In this document: one piece after another, positions 1 through 8,856 of the stretch | Layout: every line of letters starts with the position of its first letter | Numbering within the stretch: the first letter of the stretch is position 1 | From: Trichormus sp. M33_DOE_039 | GTDB lineage: Bacteria > Cyanobacteriota > Cyanobacteriia > Cyanobacteriales > Nostocaceae | NCBI GenBank assembly: GCA_015296085.1 | Contig: DVDT01000027.1 | Location: 1 to 64,000, forward strand | Length of the DNA stretch: 64,000 nucleotides | Reading direction: 5' to 3' | The notes under the pieces: generated by a model | The model's input: only the letters and a program-made list of their open reading frames with translations | What the model was told of the DNA's origin: nothing | Databases searched by the model: none | Program-made: the position numbers and the translations under genes

Positions 1-140
1 CACAAATCTTTCAAAGATTACACCCAGCATTTACTTTCTCCTCTGATGCTCCTGAGTATCCATCTGCCCTTCTCGGTTATGCTTGCGCTCTCTCTCCCAT
101 TGCTCTTATTATCCAGCTACTAGTCACCTTGACAGGGCTA

Positions 141-190
141 GGGTGTAGGGGTATAGGGGTGTAGGGGTGTAGGGGTGTAGGGGTGTAGGG
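141..190. repeat. TGTAGGGG octamer tandem repeat
   Basis: About six tandem copies of the octamer TGTAGGGG, one with TATAGGGG. This is the short tandemly repeated (STRR-like) sequence class known from filamentous cyanobacteria. The same unit recurs elsewhere in the window. No gene is seen between 1 and 449. Confidence 0.8.
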
Positions 191-287
191 GAGATTTAAA
201 TCAGTAAACATTCATCAAGTGATTGGTAACTAATAACTGAATAAATCATAGGTGTTGATGCCCCAGTTCCTAGTCCCCAATTCTGAC

Positions 288-432
288 AAATGTAGGTTTT
301 TAATAGAGCAGTGAGTGATGACTATCAAACCAACGACAGAATGATATTTTCATCCACCCCTACACCCCTATACCCCTATACCCTTACACCCTAAAACAGT
401 GTCTTATAGGCAAAGCGTAAAAACCTACACCT
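288..432 (-). repeat. MITE-like repeat with octamer core, copy A
   Basis: An element of about 145 bp whose reverse complement is nearly identical to 30771-30923. It ends in AAAAACCTACACCT; the opposite end has the degraded form of the inverted terminus. The interior carries the CCCCTATA/CCCCTACA octamers and a stretch shared with the other copy (CAGTGTCTTATAGGCAAAGC). No open reading frame is present. A non-autonomous mobile or hairpin element is inferred from the inverted termini. Confidence 0.7.
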
Positions 433-449
433 GTGAGAGTCCCCAGTCC

Positions 450-1445
450 CTAATTCGCTAAATCAACATCCAAGGTGTAAAAGCCAACTTTTTCCGGTAT
501 TCTGTCGAATCTGCCGATGCGATAACCGCGTGATAATTCATTTAATACCTTACTTTTCACCTCTCGGTAGTCTTCAGCATTAATATCTCCATATAATCCT
601 GTGATTACTTCCGCCACACTAAAAACTTTCCCTGGATTGTGTCGAAAGAAGACAGTAAGAGCATCAATTAAAAATTGGCCTTCATAGGCTTTCAACATAG
701 GCACAATTTTAGTTTTTGACACCACTAAAGGGGGCTTCTTCTTAGTTTTAGCATTGCGAGAGTAAGTATGAGTGCGATTGGTGTTGACTAAACTTAAGTC
801 TAGAGTGTAGCAACCAGGTTCGTCAGGAATACCAAACCACACCTTTCGTTCTCTACCTTGGGTCAGGGAAGATTGGACTCTACCTTTAACTACCTTAAAG
901 ATGTGTGAAGTTAGTTCACCATAAAGCGATCGCACGATGAAATCTATATGACAGACAGCACCTAAGTGTTCCTGTAATAACTTTTGAATAGCTTCCATCC
1001 GACTCATAGATTGATACTCAGGTAGCATTGGAAAATCAATTCCCTTAATGCTTTCTGCTGTTACCTGTGCAGTGGGAAAATCTTGCGGTTCAGCAACTTC
1101 TGCATTTTCATTTTCCAGGTTATCTGCACCAGAGATGTCATCTGGGCTGGACTCTACCGAGTTAATAGTTACTGGTGAAATATTATTAGACGAAGCTAGC
1201 AAAGGCTCATCTTGATGATGTTTAGACGCTTCTTTGCTGACTTCAAGAGTTGCAACTTGGCTTTTTGTTTCCGTATCTGGAGACAAGTGAGATAACAAAG
1301 CTTGTACATGATCAAGTTGCGATCGCGCCTGTGTATACAAACTTTCGTACTCTTCTACAAGGCGAGAATAGTAATCCCGTAATTCTAACAATGGCGAAAG
1401 AAAGTCTTGCGGAGGTGGTTCTAAATGCAATTGACTATTCATCAT
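450..1445 (-). CDS. Hypothetical protein with two tandem winged-helix-like repeats
   Basis: This 331-residue protein has no family name I can assign. The N-terminus (about residues 20-55) looks helical or coiled-coil, followed by an acidic, Ser/Asn-rich linker to about 130. Two related modules of about 75 residues follow (roughly 150-220 and 258-331). Each starts with a helix, has a V-x-x-(V/L)-Y-G-(E/D) motif and ends with a hairpin reading G-(C/F)-YTLD; the layout suggests tandem winged helix domains, possibly DNA-binding. It starts MetMet, so either ATG could be used. It lies 14 bp downstream of the zinc-ribbon gene on the same strand, so the two are probably co-transcribed. The function is unknown. 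Confidence 0.7.
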   Translation of the reverse strand: MMNSQLHLEPPPQDFLSPLLELRDYYSRLVEEYESLYTQARSQLDHVQALLSHLSPDTETKSQVATLEVSKEASKHHQDEPLLASSNNISPVTINSVESSPDDISGADNLENENAEVAEPQDFPTAQVTAESIKGIDFPMLPEYQSMSRMEAIQKLLQEHLGAVCHIDFIVRSLYGELTSHIFKVVKGRVQSSLTQGRERKVWFGIPDEPGCYTLDLSLVNTNRTHTYSRNAKTKKKPPLVVSKTKIVPMLKAYEGQFLIDALTVFFRHNPGKVFSVAEVITGLYGDINAEDYREVKSKVLNELSRGYRIGRFDRIPEKVGFYTLDVDLAN

Positions 1446-1459
1446 GATGTAGTTTTAAA

Positions 1460-1705
1460 TCAACCTAAATCAGTATCACTTTTATAAGACATCGGCCGAG
1501 GTTTAGCCTTGTGAGATGGCTGTTGAGATTTTTTCGGTGGTTGTGGCGGGCGACATCTCTCACAATATAAAGGACGAGGGCCAAAAGTCTCGCGTTTTGT
1601 AGCTTCATTACACTCTTTACAGACAAAGTTAAACACGCGAGTGTGAATTAGCCTCTGATGAGCTTTGACTGTATATTCCCTAACATCAATTAACTTACTG
1701 GGCAT
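1460..1705 (-). CDS. Small zinc-ribbon-like protein
   Basis: A small basic protein of about 81 residues with two CxxC pairs (CKEC and CERC) about 23 residues apart, the pattern of a zinc ribbon. The C-terminal third is rich in Pro, Lys and Gln and probably disordered. I chose the ATG at 1705; a TTG two codons upstream (1711) is also possible and neither has a clear Shine-Dalgarno sequence. It precedes the tandem winged-helix gene by 14 bp, suggesting one transcript and perhaps a nucleic-acid-binding pair. The exact role is unknown. Confidence 0.65.
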   Translation of the reverse strand: MPSKLIDVREYTVKAHQRLIHTRVFNFVCKECNEATKRETFGPRPLYCERCRPPQPPKKSQQPSHKAKPRPMSYKSDTDLG

Positions 1706-1711
1706 AATCAA

Positions 1712-2172
1712 AAAAGTGAAATTGCAATCCTATCAATATAGCTATTCAAGCAAACAAACTGAGATCCGTGTGTGTTTCGTCGTCTACTTGATTTTCATCA
1801 GCAATCTTGTGCAGAAGGCCAGACGCACAGTAGACATAGGAGAAACCACGAGCAATCAATTAGTTGTCTTATTAGCATATAGTTCATTATCAACATTTAG
1901 GTACTATTGACTGCCATATTTTTGGCGTATTAAATACCAAAAATTTAGAAACTAGTGTCTTGAAAACTTTCTTTACAAAAATTTATGACAAACCCACAAG
2001 ATTGTAAATATTGTACTTTTGGTTATAAAATTTTATGCTCACAGCAGGATGCAATCAAAAATTGTCTGACGACTCCATGAGTAAGTTTCTTTAGGGGAAA
2101 GTTTTGGTAAAAATTAGTCACTGAAAAGTCTATACAAGTATTGATTTAGTCTATTGCTAGCACAAGTACAAT
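1712..2172. other. AT-rich intergenic region, no gene seen
   Basis: 461 bp between divergently transcribed genes. It is AT-rich with short stop-interrupted frames. It must hold promoters for both flanking genes, but I could not assign boxes with confidence. Confidence 0.5.
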
Positions 2173-2901
2173 ATGAATGACTTTTATAAAGAAGACCTGG
2201 CATTTATTCATGATGTTGGTTTTGCTGATTATGCTCTAAAATCAGCTCCTGGGATCTTAGAAATTTTGCGTAAAAGTAATATATATCAAGGGTTGATTGT
2301 TGATTTAGGTTGTGGTAGTGGATTATTGACGCAAGAATTAGCAAAAGCTCACTATCAAGTTAGTGGTATAGATATTTCTGAGTCAATGATTGCAATAGCC
2401 CGTCAAAGACTACCAGATATTCAATTCCAAGTAGGTTCAATGCTTCAAGTTGACATCCCAAAGTGTCATGCTGTTACCTCCGTTGGTGAATGTCTGAATT
2501 ATCTATTCGACTCAGAGCATAACCCTCAAACTGTAATGCGCCTATTTGGCAGGATCTATCAGTCTTTATTTCCTGGTGGTGTGTTTATTTTTGATATTGC
2601 AGAACCAGGACAAGTCCCGCCAAAAATTACAACTCAAGGTTTTACTAAAGGAGAAGATTGGATTGTCTTAGTCGAAAAACAAGAAGATGCAGAACGAAGT
2701 ATTTTAACTCGTAGCATTACTAGCTTTCGCCAAGTGGGGGAATACTACAGGCGTTCTGATGAAGTACACTACCAACAGTTATATCAAGCCCAAGACGTAG
2801 CCAAAAAACTCCAACAAGTAGGTTTTCATGTAGAAATCAGCCACAAATATGGTCAATTTCATTTACCAAAAGCCCACGCGGTATTAATTGCTAGTAAATA
2901 G
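2173..2901 (+). CDS. Class I SAM-dependent methyltransferase
   Basis: A 242-residue Rossmann-fold methyltransferase. Motif I is VDLGCGSGLLTQEL (about residues 43-56), followed by the acidic loop GIDISESMI (about 70-78) that contacts the ribose of S-adenosylmethionine. A later segment reads FPGGVFIFDIAEPG. This is the Methyltransf_25/11 type, acting on an unknown small substrate in the cytosol. There is no biosynthetic neighbour to define the substrate. A hairpin follows at 2943-2971. The family call is firm, the substrate is not known. Confidence 0.85.
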   Translation: MNDFYKEDLAFIHDVGFADYALKSAPGILEILRKSNIYQGLIVDLGCGSGLLTQELAKAHYQVSGIDISESMIAIARQRLPDIQFQVGSMLQVDIPKCHAVTSVGECLNYLFDSEHNPQTVMRLFGRIYQSLFPGGVFIFDIAEPGQVPPKITTQGFTKGEDWIVLVEKQEDAERSILTRSITSFRQVGEYYRRSDEVHYQQLYQAQDVAKKLQQVGFHVEISHKYGQFHLPKAHAVLIASK

Positions 2902-2942
2902 AGATTTAAGAGGTTTAACTTTTCCATGTGTCTCTATTTCAA

Positions 2943-2971
2943 GTGCTGAGTAAAATTACTTTACTCAGCAC
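2943..2971 (+). terminator. Hairpin downstream of methyltransferase gene
   Basis: A perfect 12-bp stem (GTGCTGAGTAAA paired with TTTACTCAGCAC) with a 5-base loop, 41 bp after the stop codon. The following T-tract is poor, so it may act as a terminator or as a 3' stabilising structure. Confidence 0.55.
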
Positions 2972-3000
2972 ATTAGTCACGCCCCATTACCGTTAATACC

Positions 3001-3053
3001 AATTCGCAATTCGCAATGGACTTCGTCCCGCTACGCTAACGCAATTCGCAATT
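3001..3053. repeat. AATTCGCAATTCGC interspersed repeat
   Basis: Direct copies of AATTCGCAATTCGCAAT flank a GC-rich inverted core (GGACTTCGTCCCGCTACGC). This type of intergenic repeat is common in Nostoc genomes. It is non-coding. Confidence 0.6.
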
Positions 3054-3126
3054 AAAAAACTGAGATGCAGCAAAACTTTCAGGGTTTACATCTGTATCAG
3101 GTTTTTTGTGAAATGGTATAACAGCA

Positions 3127-5007
3127 CTATTTACTTTCCACAAAATCAGCATCAATCACATCATCACCGCTTCCTTCTCTTTGTTCACCTGCTGTAGTTC
3201 CTGCGGCTTGGGCGTAAACAGCACTACCGACTTGCATTAGGGCTTGCTGTAAATCATGACTGAGGGATTTGATCCGCTCAAAATTATCTTGGTTGATAGC
3301 TTCCCTTAAATCATTTACTAGCCCTTCTACTCGACTCTTATCGGTAGCACTGACTTTATCTCCCAAATCTCGTAGTTGCTTTTCTGCTTGATAGACCAAA
3401 GAATCTGCTAAATTCTTTGTGTCTATTTGTTCGCGGCGTTTGTGGTCTTCGGCTGCGTGGGCTTCTGCATCTTTGACCATGCGTTCTACATCGCGTTTAT
3501 CTAAAGTAGAAGCACCTGTAATTGAAATCGACTGCTGTTTATTGGTCGCCCGGTCTTTCGCTGTCACTGAGAGAATCCCGTTAGCATCAATATCGAAAAT
3601 TACCTCAATTTGTGGTACTCCTCTAGGAGCTGGGGGAATGCCATCTAAACGGAAATTACCCAAACTCTTGTTATTTTGAGCTAATTCTCGTTCACCTTGA
3701 AGAACATGAATTTCTACATTGGGTTGCCCATCGGCGGCTGTGGAGAAAGTTTCTGATTTCTTAACTGGGATGGTGGTATTACGTTCGATAATCTTAGTCA
3801 TGACACCACCGAGAGTTTCTACACCCAAGGACAACGGTGTCACATCCAAAAGTAAGATATCTTTAACTTCACCGGATAATACACCAGCTTGAATAGCTGC
3901 ACCAACAGCTACTACTTCATCTGGGTTCACGCCTTGACATGGTTCTTTCCCCGTTATCTGACGGACTAATGCTTGCACCGCCGGAATGCGAGTCGAACCG
4001 CCAACTAAGACAACTTCATCAAGTTGGGCATGGGAAAGTTTAGCATCTTGCAATGCTTGTTGTACTGGTTTACGACAACGGTCAAACAAATCTGCACACA
4101 TCTCCTCAAATCTCGCCCGTGTTAGGGTCATATCTAGATGTTTCGGCCCTGCTTGGGTGGCTGTGATAAAGGGGAGATTGATATTAGTTTGAGTTGCGCT
4201 AGAAAGTTCAATTTTGGCTTTTTCGGCTGCTTCTGTTAATCTTTGCAGTGCTTGCTTGTCTTTTCGCAAGTCTACACCTTCATTATGTTGAAATTCATTA
4301 GCTAGCCAATCGACAATTTTTTTATCAAAGTCGTCGCCACCTAAATGGGTGTCGCCACTAGTGGATTTGACTTCAAATACACCATCACCTACCTCTAAAA
4401 TAGAAACGTCAAAAGTTCCACCACCCAAGTCAAAAACTAAAATAGTTTCATTTTGCTTTTTATCCAAACCATAGGCGAGGGCGGCAGCGGTTGGTTCGTT
4501 GATGATGCGGAGAACTTCTATACCAGCAATTTTTCCAGCATCTTTGGTAGCTTGACGTTGTGAGTCGTTAAAATATGCTGGAACTGTAATTACAGCTTTG
4601 GTAACTTTGTCACCTAAATATTTGCTAGCATCATCTACCAATTTCCGCAGTACTTGAGCAGAAATTTCTTCCGGTGCGAATTGTTTACCAACAGCCGGAC
4701 AGTTCAATTTCACATTATCATTACTGTCTTGTATGACTTGATAAGAAACTTCTGTGGCTTCATGGGTAACTTCATCAAATTTGCGTCCAATGAAGCGTTT
4801 GACAGAATAAAAAGTGTTTTCTGGGTTCATCACTGCTTGCCGTCTGGCAATTTGACCCACCAAGCGTTCACCAGTTTTGGTATATGCAACAACAGAAGGA
4901 GTAATGCGTTGTCCCTCTGCATTCGCAATCACGGCTGGTTGTCCCCCTTCCATAACAGCAACGCAAGAGTTTGTTGTCCCTAAATCAATACCAACTACTT
5001 TTGCCAT
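3127..5007 (-). CDS. dnaK: Chaperone protein DnaK (Hsp70)
   Basis: A 626-residue Hsp70 chaperone of normal length. The N-terminal ATPase domain (about 1-385) shows the phosphate-1 motif [18 protein letters not shown], the [12 protein letters not shown] signature, the phosphate-2 motif [10 protein letters not shown] and [10 protein letters not shown]. The substrate-binding domain follows, and the C-terminus ends in the acidic DDVIDADF tail that binds co-chaperones. It folds cytosolic proteins with DnaJ and GrpE in an ATP cycle. Cyanobacteria carry several dnaK paralogues; which one this is cannot be told here. AGGA lies upstream of the ATG. It is about 300 bp downstream of the small heat-shock gene, with repeats in between; no CIRCE element was seen. 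Neither grpE nor dnaJ is adjacent. Confidence 0.97.
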   Translation of the reverse strand: MAKVVGIDLGTTNSCVAVMEGGQPAVIANAEGQRITPSVVAYTKTGERLVGQIARRQAVMNPENTFYSVKRFIGRKFDEVTHEATEVSYQVIQDSNDNVKLNCPAVGKQFAPEEISAQVLRKLVDDASKYLGDKVTKAVITVPAYFNDSQRQATKDAGKIAGIEVLRIINEPTAAALAYGLDKKQNETILVFDLGGGTFDVSILEVGDGVFEVKSTSGDTHLGGDDFDKKIVDWLANEFQHNEGVDLRKDKQALQRLTEAAEKAKIELSSATQTNINLPFITATQAGPKHLDMTLTRARFEEMCADLFDRCRKPVQQALQDAKLSHAQLDEVVLVGGSTRIPAVQALVRQITGKEPCQGVNPDEVVAVGAAIQAGVLSGEVKDILLLDVTPLSLGVETLGGVMTKIIERNTTIPVKKSETFSTAADGQPNVEIHVLQGERELAQNNKSLGNFRLDGIPPAPRGVPQIEVIFDIDANGILSVTAKDRATNKQQSISITGASTLDKRDVERMVKDAEAHAAEDHKRREQIDTKNLADSLVYQAEKQLRDLGDKVSATDKSRVEGLVNDLREAINQDNFERIKSLSHDLQQALMQVGSAVYAQAAGTTAGEQREGSGDDVIDADFVESK

Positions 5008-5021
5008 AAGAATTTCCTCTC

Positions 5022-5062
5022 TTTAGGGGTGTAGGGGTTTGGGGTATAAAGGTGTAGGGGTT
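5022..5062. repeat. Degenerate TGTAGGGG octamers upstream of dnaK
   Basis: Imperfect octamers (GGGGTGTAGGGG, then diverged units) immediately upstream of the dnaK ribosome binding site, hence probably within its leader or promoter region. Confidence 0.55.
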
Positions 5063-5133
5063 AAATTAGGGATGAGAAAGAAAAATCAAGGATTTGAATA
5101 AACATTAGGGGTGTATGTGTTCAAAACCCTTAC

Positions 5134-5236
5134 ACACGGCAGTTTGCTCAAGTCGGGAAACCCCTTCGGGTTCACCACTTTGCTTATGCCGGGAAACCCG
5201 TCCACCGCAAGTGGTTCACCGCCCACGCAACTGCCT
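5134..5236. repeat. GC-rich interspersed repeat between hspA and dnaK
   Basis: About 100 bp of GC-rich sequence containing nested inverted segments (GGGAAACCCC, CCGGGAAACCCG). Related pieces occur at 9716-9836, 18797-18892 and 27470-27665. Two overlapping frames read through it but look like repeat translation, not genes. Confidence 0.6.
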
Positions 5237-5305
5237 CCCCTACACGCTTACCCCCTTACACTCTCCCCAAGCAAAAAGTCTTGTTACCTCAGTCTTGAAA
5301 GACTC

Positions 5306-5773
5306 TTATCCGAGATTAACTTTCACCACTTTGTGTTTTTCCGATTCAGCTTTTGGCAGAGTTAAGCGGAGGATGCCATTTTTGTATTCGGCTTGTACTT
5401 TGTCGTTTTGAATTTGACAAGGCAGAGGTATTTCTCTGTGGAATCTACCGTAACGGAATTCGGAACGGGTGACACCTCCTTCTTCAGTCGTGGTTTCAGA
5501 TTTGCGTTCACCGCTAATTACAATTGAGTCGGGTGTGGCTTCTACATTAATATCTTTGGATTCTAAACCAGGCACTTCTAATTTCAGGTGAATTGCATCA
5601 TCTTTTTCTTCGAGTTCAGCCACAGGCATGAATGCAAATCCCATTCTTTCACCACCATCTGTTGGCATTAATCTTTCAAACAGACGGTTCATTTGCCGTT
5701 GCAATGTATCAATTTCTCGGAATGGTTCTAGGCGTTCAATATCCCGAAAAGGTTCCCAACGAATAAGTGCCAT
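5306..5773 (-). CDS. hspA: Small heat-shock protein, Hsp20/alpha-crystallin family
   Basis: A 155-residue small heat-shock protein close in length to cyanobacterial HspA/Hsp17. The alpha-crystallin domain spans about residues 48-145, with the terminal motif NGILRLTLPKAE. The N-terminus contains a short internal duplication (EPFRDIERLEPFREID). Such proteins form oligomers that hold unfolding proteins in an ATP-independent way and pass them to DnaK, which is encoded about 300 bp downstream on the same strand. A good Shine-Dalgarno (GAGG) lies 8 bases before the ATG and can be masked by an upstream hairpin, consistent with heat-controlled translation. Confidence 0.95.
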   Translation of the reverse strand: MALIRWEPFRDIERLEPFREIDTLQRQMNRLFERLMPTDGGERMGFAFMPVAELEEKDDAIHLKLEVPGLESKDINVEATPDSIVISGERKSETTTEEGGVTRSEFRYGRFHREIPLPCQIQNDKVQAEYKNGILRLTLPKAESEKHKVVKVNLG

Positions 5774-5777
5774 AATA

Positions 5778-5807
5778 TCACCTCTAAAAATGCACCATTG
5801 AGGATGA
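5778..5807 (-). promoter_or_regulatory. Candidate RNA thermometer masking the hspA ribosome binding site
   Basis: In the hspA leader, UCA-U-CCUC can pair with GAGGUGA, which contains the Shine-Dalgarno, leaving one bulged U and a 15-base loop. The stem starts 4 bases upstream of the ATG. Short, imperfect hairpins over the start region are described for cyanobacterial hsp17/hspA mRNAs, where heat melting allows translation. Here the structure is read by eye; the function is inferred. Confidence 0.55.
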
Positions 5808-6018
5808 GAAAGCCTAATTTAAAGCTCGATAGCTGATAGCACAGCAATATATTTTTATTTCGTTGATTTTTGCTTTAAAGCTTTTCCTTAAGCTTCCTTA
5901 ATTACAACACTAGATCACTCTGAAATAGCTGTTGGTTCGGTTTAATGAACGATGGCGATCGCAATAACCGTACATGAAAAAGAAAAAGTCAAAAGGCAAA
6001 AGAGAATCAGGAAGATTT

Positions 6019-6984
6019 CTATCTTTTGATTGATGTATGTTTGCGGTTGCAATATATAACTAAAATTATAAATAATCCTAAACCAAATAGATACTTTAAT
6101 GGGTCGGGAATTATAGGATTAGGAGAGAAAAACCCCTCGATAATTCCAGCAATAACTAACATTGGCACAATGCCAAATACTAACTGTACTGCTTGAGAAC
6201 CATAAAATTTTAAGGCATCACCCCGACGATATTTACCAGGAAATAGAACTGCTTTTGCTAATAACAACCCAGCCCCACCGGCAAAGAAAATGGCTGGTAA
6301 CTCCAAAGCACCGTGGGGAAATACAAAAGCCCAAAAAGGATAGGCTAAATTATTTTGACCAACCAAGGTAGCGATCGCGCCAATTAATAACCCATTAAAT
6401 ACCATAATGTAGGTTGTAAAAGCCCCAGCTGTGATCCCTCCGGCTACCGCACCAAAGGACACCTTGATATTGTTAATCATGATGCCACTAGATGCTAAAG
6501 GTTCAATGCCCACAATTGACCCCATCCACAATTCGTGCTTATCTCGTACTTGCGAAATTAAGCTTTCTGGCACAATTAACGACATAAAAGTCGGATCTTG
6601 CCAAGCGTACCACCAACCCACCAGTAAACCCACAAAAAACAAAGCTGTAGCTGTAGCTATATAGGAAAATGTTGTTCGGACAATAGCCGGAAACCCCCAA
6701 AGGTAAAATTCCCACGCTGCTTGCCATTCCTGGCGACGAGAACCTTGATAAATCTGCGAATAAGCACGGGTTGTCAAGGATTGTAAATTGTAAACCAAAA
6801 TATTACCCACCTGTTGGGTACGGGCGCGTGCTAAATCAGCCGCTACAGAACGGTATAAACTGGCTACTTCTCTAATTTCCGCAGCTTTGAGAGACTTTAA
6901 ACCCTTTTTTTCCAATTGTCTGAGTAAAGCATCTAAACGCTGCCAATTTGGTTCTCGTCGTGCAATCCAACGTTGAATATTCAT
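6019..6984 (-). CDS. SpoIIM/DUF95 family membrane protein
   Basis: A 321-residue integral membrane protein. The N-terminal 90 residues are basic and soluble (begins with NIQRWIARREPNWQRLDALL), followed by about six hydrophobic segments, the first near residue 110. The motif FPHGALELPAIFFAGGAGL is typical of the SpoIIM/DUF95 family. In non-sporulating bacteria the role is not settled. It is transcribed divergently from a membrane protein gene and an RDD gene; this SpoIIM-membrane-RDD grouping is recurrent and suggests a shared envelope or transport function. The family call is firm and the function open. Confidence 0.85.
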   Translation of the reverse strand: MNIQRWIARREPNWQRLDALLRQLEKKGLKSLKAAEIREVASLYRSVAADLARARTQQVGNILVYNLQSLTTRAYSQIYQGSRRQEWQAAWEFYLWGFPAIVRTTFSYIATATALFFVGLLVGWWYAWQDPTFMSLIVPESLISQVRDKHELWMGSIVGIEPLASSGIMINNIKVSFGAVAGGITAGAFTTYIMVFNGLLIGAIATLVGQNNLAYPFWAFVFPHGALELPAIFFAGGAGLLLAKAVLFPGKYRRGDALKFYGSQAVQLVFGIVPMLVIAGIIEGFFSPNPIIPDPLKYLFGLGLFIILVIYCNRKHTSIKR

Positions 6985-7065
6985 AAATTTTGGGCATATT
7001 AGCTTTTAACGTACCTTAAGATAGCCTCAAATTCATACCCGTAATTTTCAGGAAAATTTGTCCTT

Positions 7066-7917
7066 ATGGCAGGAAATCTTGGTTCATCTCCTATACAACC
7101 ATTGAATGTGGGCGATGTTGTCAGTGCAGGAATGCGGTTGTATCGCGCTCACCTCAAAGACTATTATTTACTCGCACTCAAAGCTTATGCCTGGCTGTTT
7201 GTTCCTGTTTATGGGTGGGCTAAATTTTATGCTCTCACATCCTTAATTTCTCGTTTGGCTTTTGGTGATTTAGTTAATCAACCGGAAAGCATCTCCTCTG
7301 GGCAACGTTTTGTCAATTCTCGTTTGTGGCAGTTCTTTTTGACAATGCTTCTACTGTTGCTCATCACTATGGGAATTGTTATCGGTGTAATTATAGTATT
7401 CGCTATATTGGGGTTATTATTTGCACTCATAGCTGGTGGAGTTGGTCAGCAAAGTAATCCTGCTATTTACATCTTCTTCGGTCTGATAGCCTTTGTACTG
7501 GCAATTGTGGCAATAGTAGCAATATTATGGCTGACGACAAGATTCTACTTAGTCAACGTACCCTTAGCAGTCGAAGAGAACATTGATGGTGCGTCAGCAA
7601 TTAGCCGTAGCTGGGAACTGAGTCAGGGTTATGTCTGGCGGATTTTGTTGATTTCCTTTGTCAGCTTCTTAGTGACAACACCAGTGCAAATTGTGGTGCA
7701 GATTCTCAGTCAGATTTTACAGTTGGTGTTTTTACCTTTGATTCAAGAAGGATCTGGTGTATACACGCTGCTGTATTTTGTATTAGTCATGGCCTTAAGT
7801 TTCAGCAGTGGTGCATTGATCGTGCCATTTATCCACACTACCAAAGCCGTGATTTACTACGATCTGCGGAGTCGCCGAGAAGGATTAGGCTTGAAACTAC
7901 GGGAACGCGAAATTTAA
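7066..7917 (+). CDS. Multi-pass membrane protein of unknown function
   Basis: A 283-residue protein with about six membrane spans. The N-terminus (PLNVGDVVSAGMRLYRAHLK) resembles the start of membrane domains found in glycerophosphoryl diester phosphodiesterase-like and DUF975-like proteins, but I cannot place it with certainty. A segment NIDGASAISRSWELSQGYVWRI lies between later helices. The RDD gene follows within 25 bp on the same strand and the SpoIIM gene is divergent, so these three are likely a functional set. No catalytic motif is visible. Confidence 0.75.
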   Translation: MAGNLGSSPIQPLNVGDVVSAGMRLYRAHLKDYYLLALKAYAWLFVPVYGWAKFYALTSLISRLAFGDLVNQPESISSGQRFVNSRLWQFFLTMLLLLLITMGIVIGVIIVFAILGLLFALIAGGVGQQSNPAIYIFFGLIAFVLAIVAIVAILWLTTRFYLVNVPLAVEENIDGASAISRSWELSQGYVWRILLISFVSFLVTTPVQIVVQILSQILQLVFLPLIQEGSGVYTLLYFVLVMALSFSSGALIVPFIHTTKAVIYYDLRSRREGLGLKLREREI

Positions 7918-7938
7918 ACGTCGGTATTGATTGAAATT

Positions 7939-8715
7939 ATGCACCTGTTTAACCGTGTTAAATACCGTACACCAGAAAGTGTAGAGCTAGAATTTATCCT
8001 CGCAGGTATCGGTAATCGTGCTTGGGGGTTGCTGATTGACTATTTGGTGTTAGCTGCCATTTTGACTGCTTTCATAATTGCTTGGGTGATCATTGTTGGT
8101 CAATTGTCAGACTTTTGGTCACAACTCTTTGGTTCTGCTGCTGATGTATGGTTAATAGCCATTACCTTAATTGTTGGCTTTGTCATTTACGCCGGTTATT
8201 TTGTTTTCTTTGAAACTATGTGGCAAGGTCAAACTCCAGGTAAACAAGCCGCAAAAATTCGTGTAGTTCGGGATGATGGTAGACCGATTGGCATGCAGCA
8301 AGCAACCCTGCGCGCTCTCTTGCGACCTTTTGATGAGTTTTTATTTATCGGAGCTTTTTTAATTATGTTTAGTCGCCAAGAAAAACGTCTTGGTGATTTA
8401 GCTGCCGGTACAATTGTGATTCAAGCTGAAGCAGCGACCACATCGGCGACTGTGATGATTTCCGAACAAGCTAAAGTTTGGCATCAGGAATTGATTCAAA
8501 TTGCCGATTTATCAAGATTATTACCTGATGATTTTGCTGTAATTCGAGAATATTTACAGCGACGCAATGCTATGTCTCCAAAGGCTAGAAGCGCGTTGGC
8601 TCTAAAGTTATCTCAACAGGTTCAGGAAATTTTGAGTATAGACAATTTACCAGCAGCGATTCACCCCGATATTGTTTTAGAAGCCGTCTACTTGGGGTAT
8701 CAGAATCGGAGTTGA
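7939..8715 (+). CDS. RDD family membrane protein
   Basis: A 258-residue protein with an RDD domain in the first 160 residues. It shows RAWGLLIDYLVLAAIL in the first transmembrane helix, then two more spans and the conserved QGQTPGKQAAKIRVVRDDG block. The C-terminal 90 residues are soluble and helical. I prefer the ATG at 7939 because the conserved LFNRVKYRTPESVELEF begins there; a TTG at 7927 is the alternative. It is 21 bp after the preceding membrane gene and probably in its operon. RDD proteins are linked to transport or ion homeostasis, but the substrate is unknown. Confidence 0.85.
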   Translation: MHLFNRVKYRTPESVELEFILAGIGNRAWGLLIDYLVLAAILTAFIIAWVIIVGQLSDFWSQLFGSAADVWLIAITLIVGFVIYAGYFVFFETMWQGQTPGKQAAKIRVVRDDGRPIGMQQATLRALLRPFDEFLFIGAFLIMFSRQEKRLGDLAAGTIVIQAEAATTSATVMISEQAKVWHQELIQIADLSRLLPDDFAVIREYLQRRNAMSPKARSALALKLSQQVQEILSIDNLPAAIHPDIVLEAVYLGYQNRS

Positions 8716-8743
8716 GCCAGGGGGTAGAGAGGGGCATCGGATA

Positions 8744-8850
8744 AGTGTAGGTTTGTAATAGAGCAATGACTAATGACTATCCAACAAACAACAGAATCAT
8801 ATTTTCGTCCACCCTTACACCCCTACACCCCTACACCCCCACACCCAACG
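8744..8850 (-). repeat. MITE-like repeat with octamer core, copy C (truncated)
   Basis: About 107 bp similar to one end of the elements at 288-432 and 30771-30923: the terminus GTGTAGGTTTGTAATAGAGC, the middle CAGAATCATATTTTCGTCCACCC, then CCCCTACA octamers. The other terminus is missing. It lies between convergent genes. Confidence 0.65.
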
Positions 8851-8856
8851 CCTCGA

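Noticed and set aside
5111-5411. Two overlapping frames between hspA and dnaK
   Set aside because: They translate a GC-rich interspersed repeat and the antisense of hspA; compositionally unlike genes.
5774-6018. CIRCE (HrcA) element for hspA/dnaK
   Set aside because: No TTAGCACTC-N9-GAGTGCTAA-like inverted repeat was found upstream of either gene.
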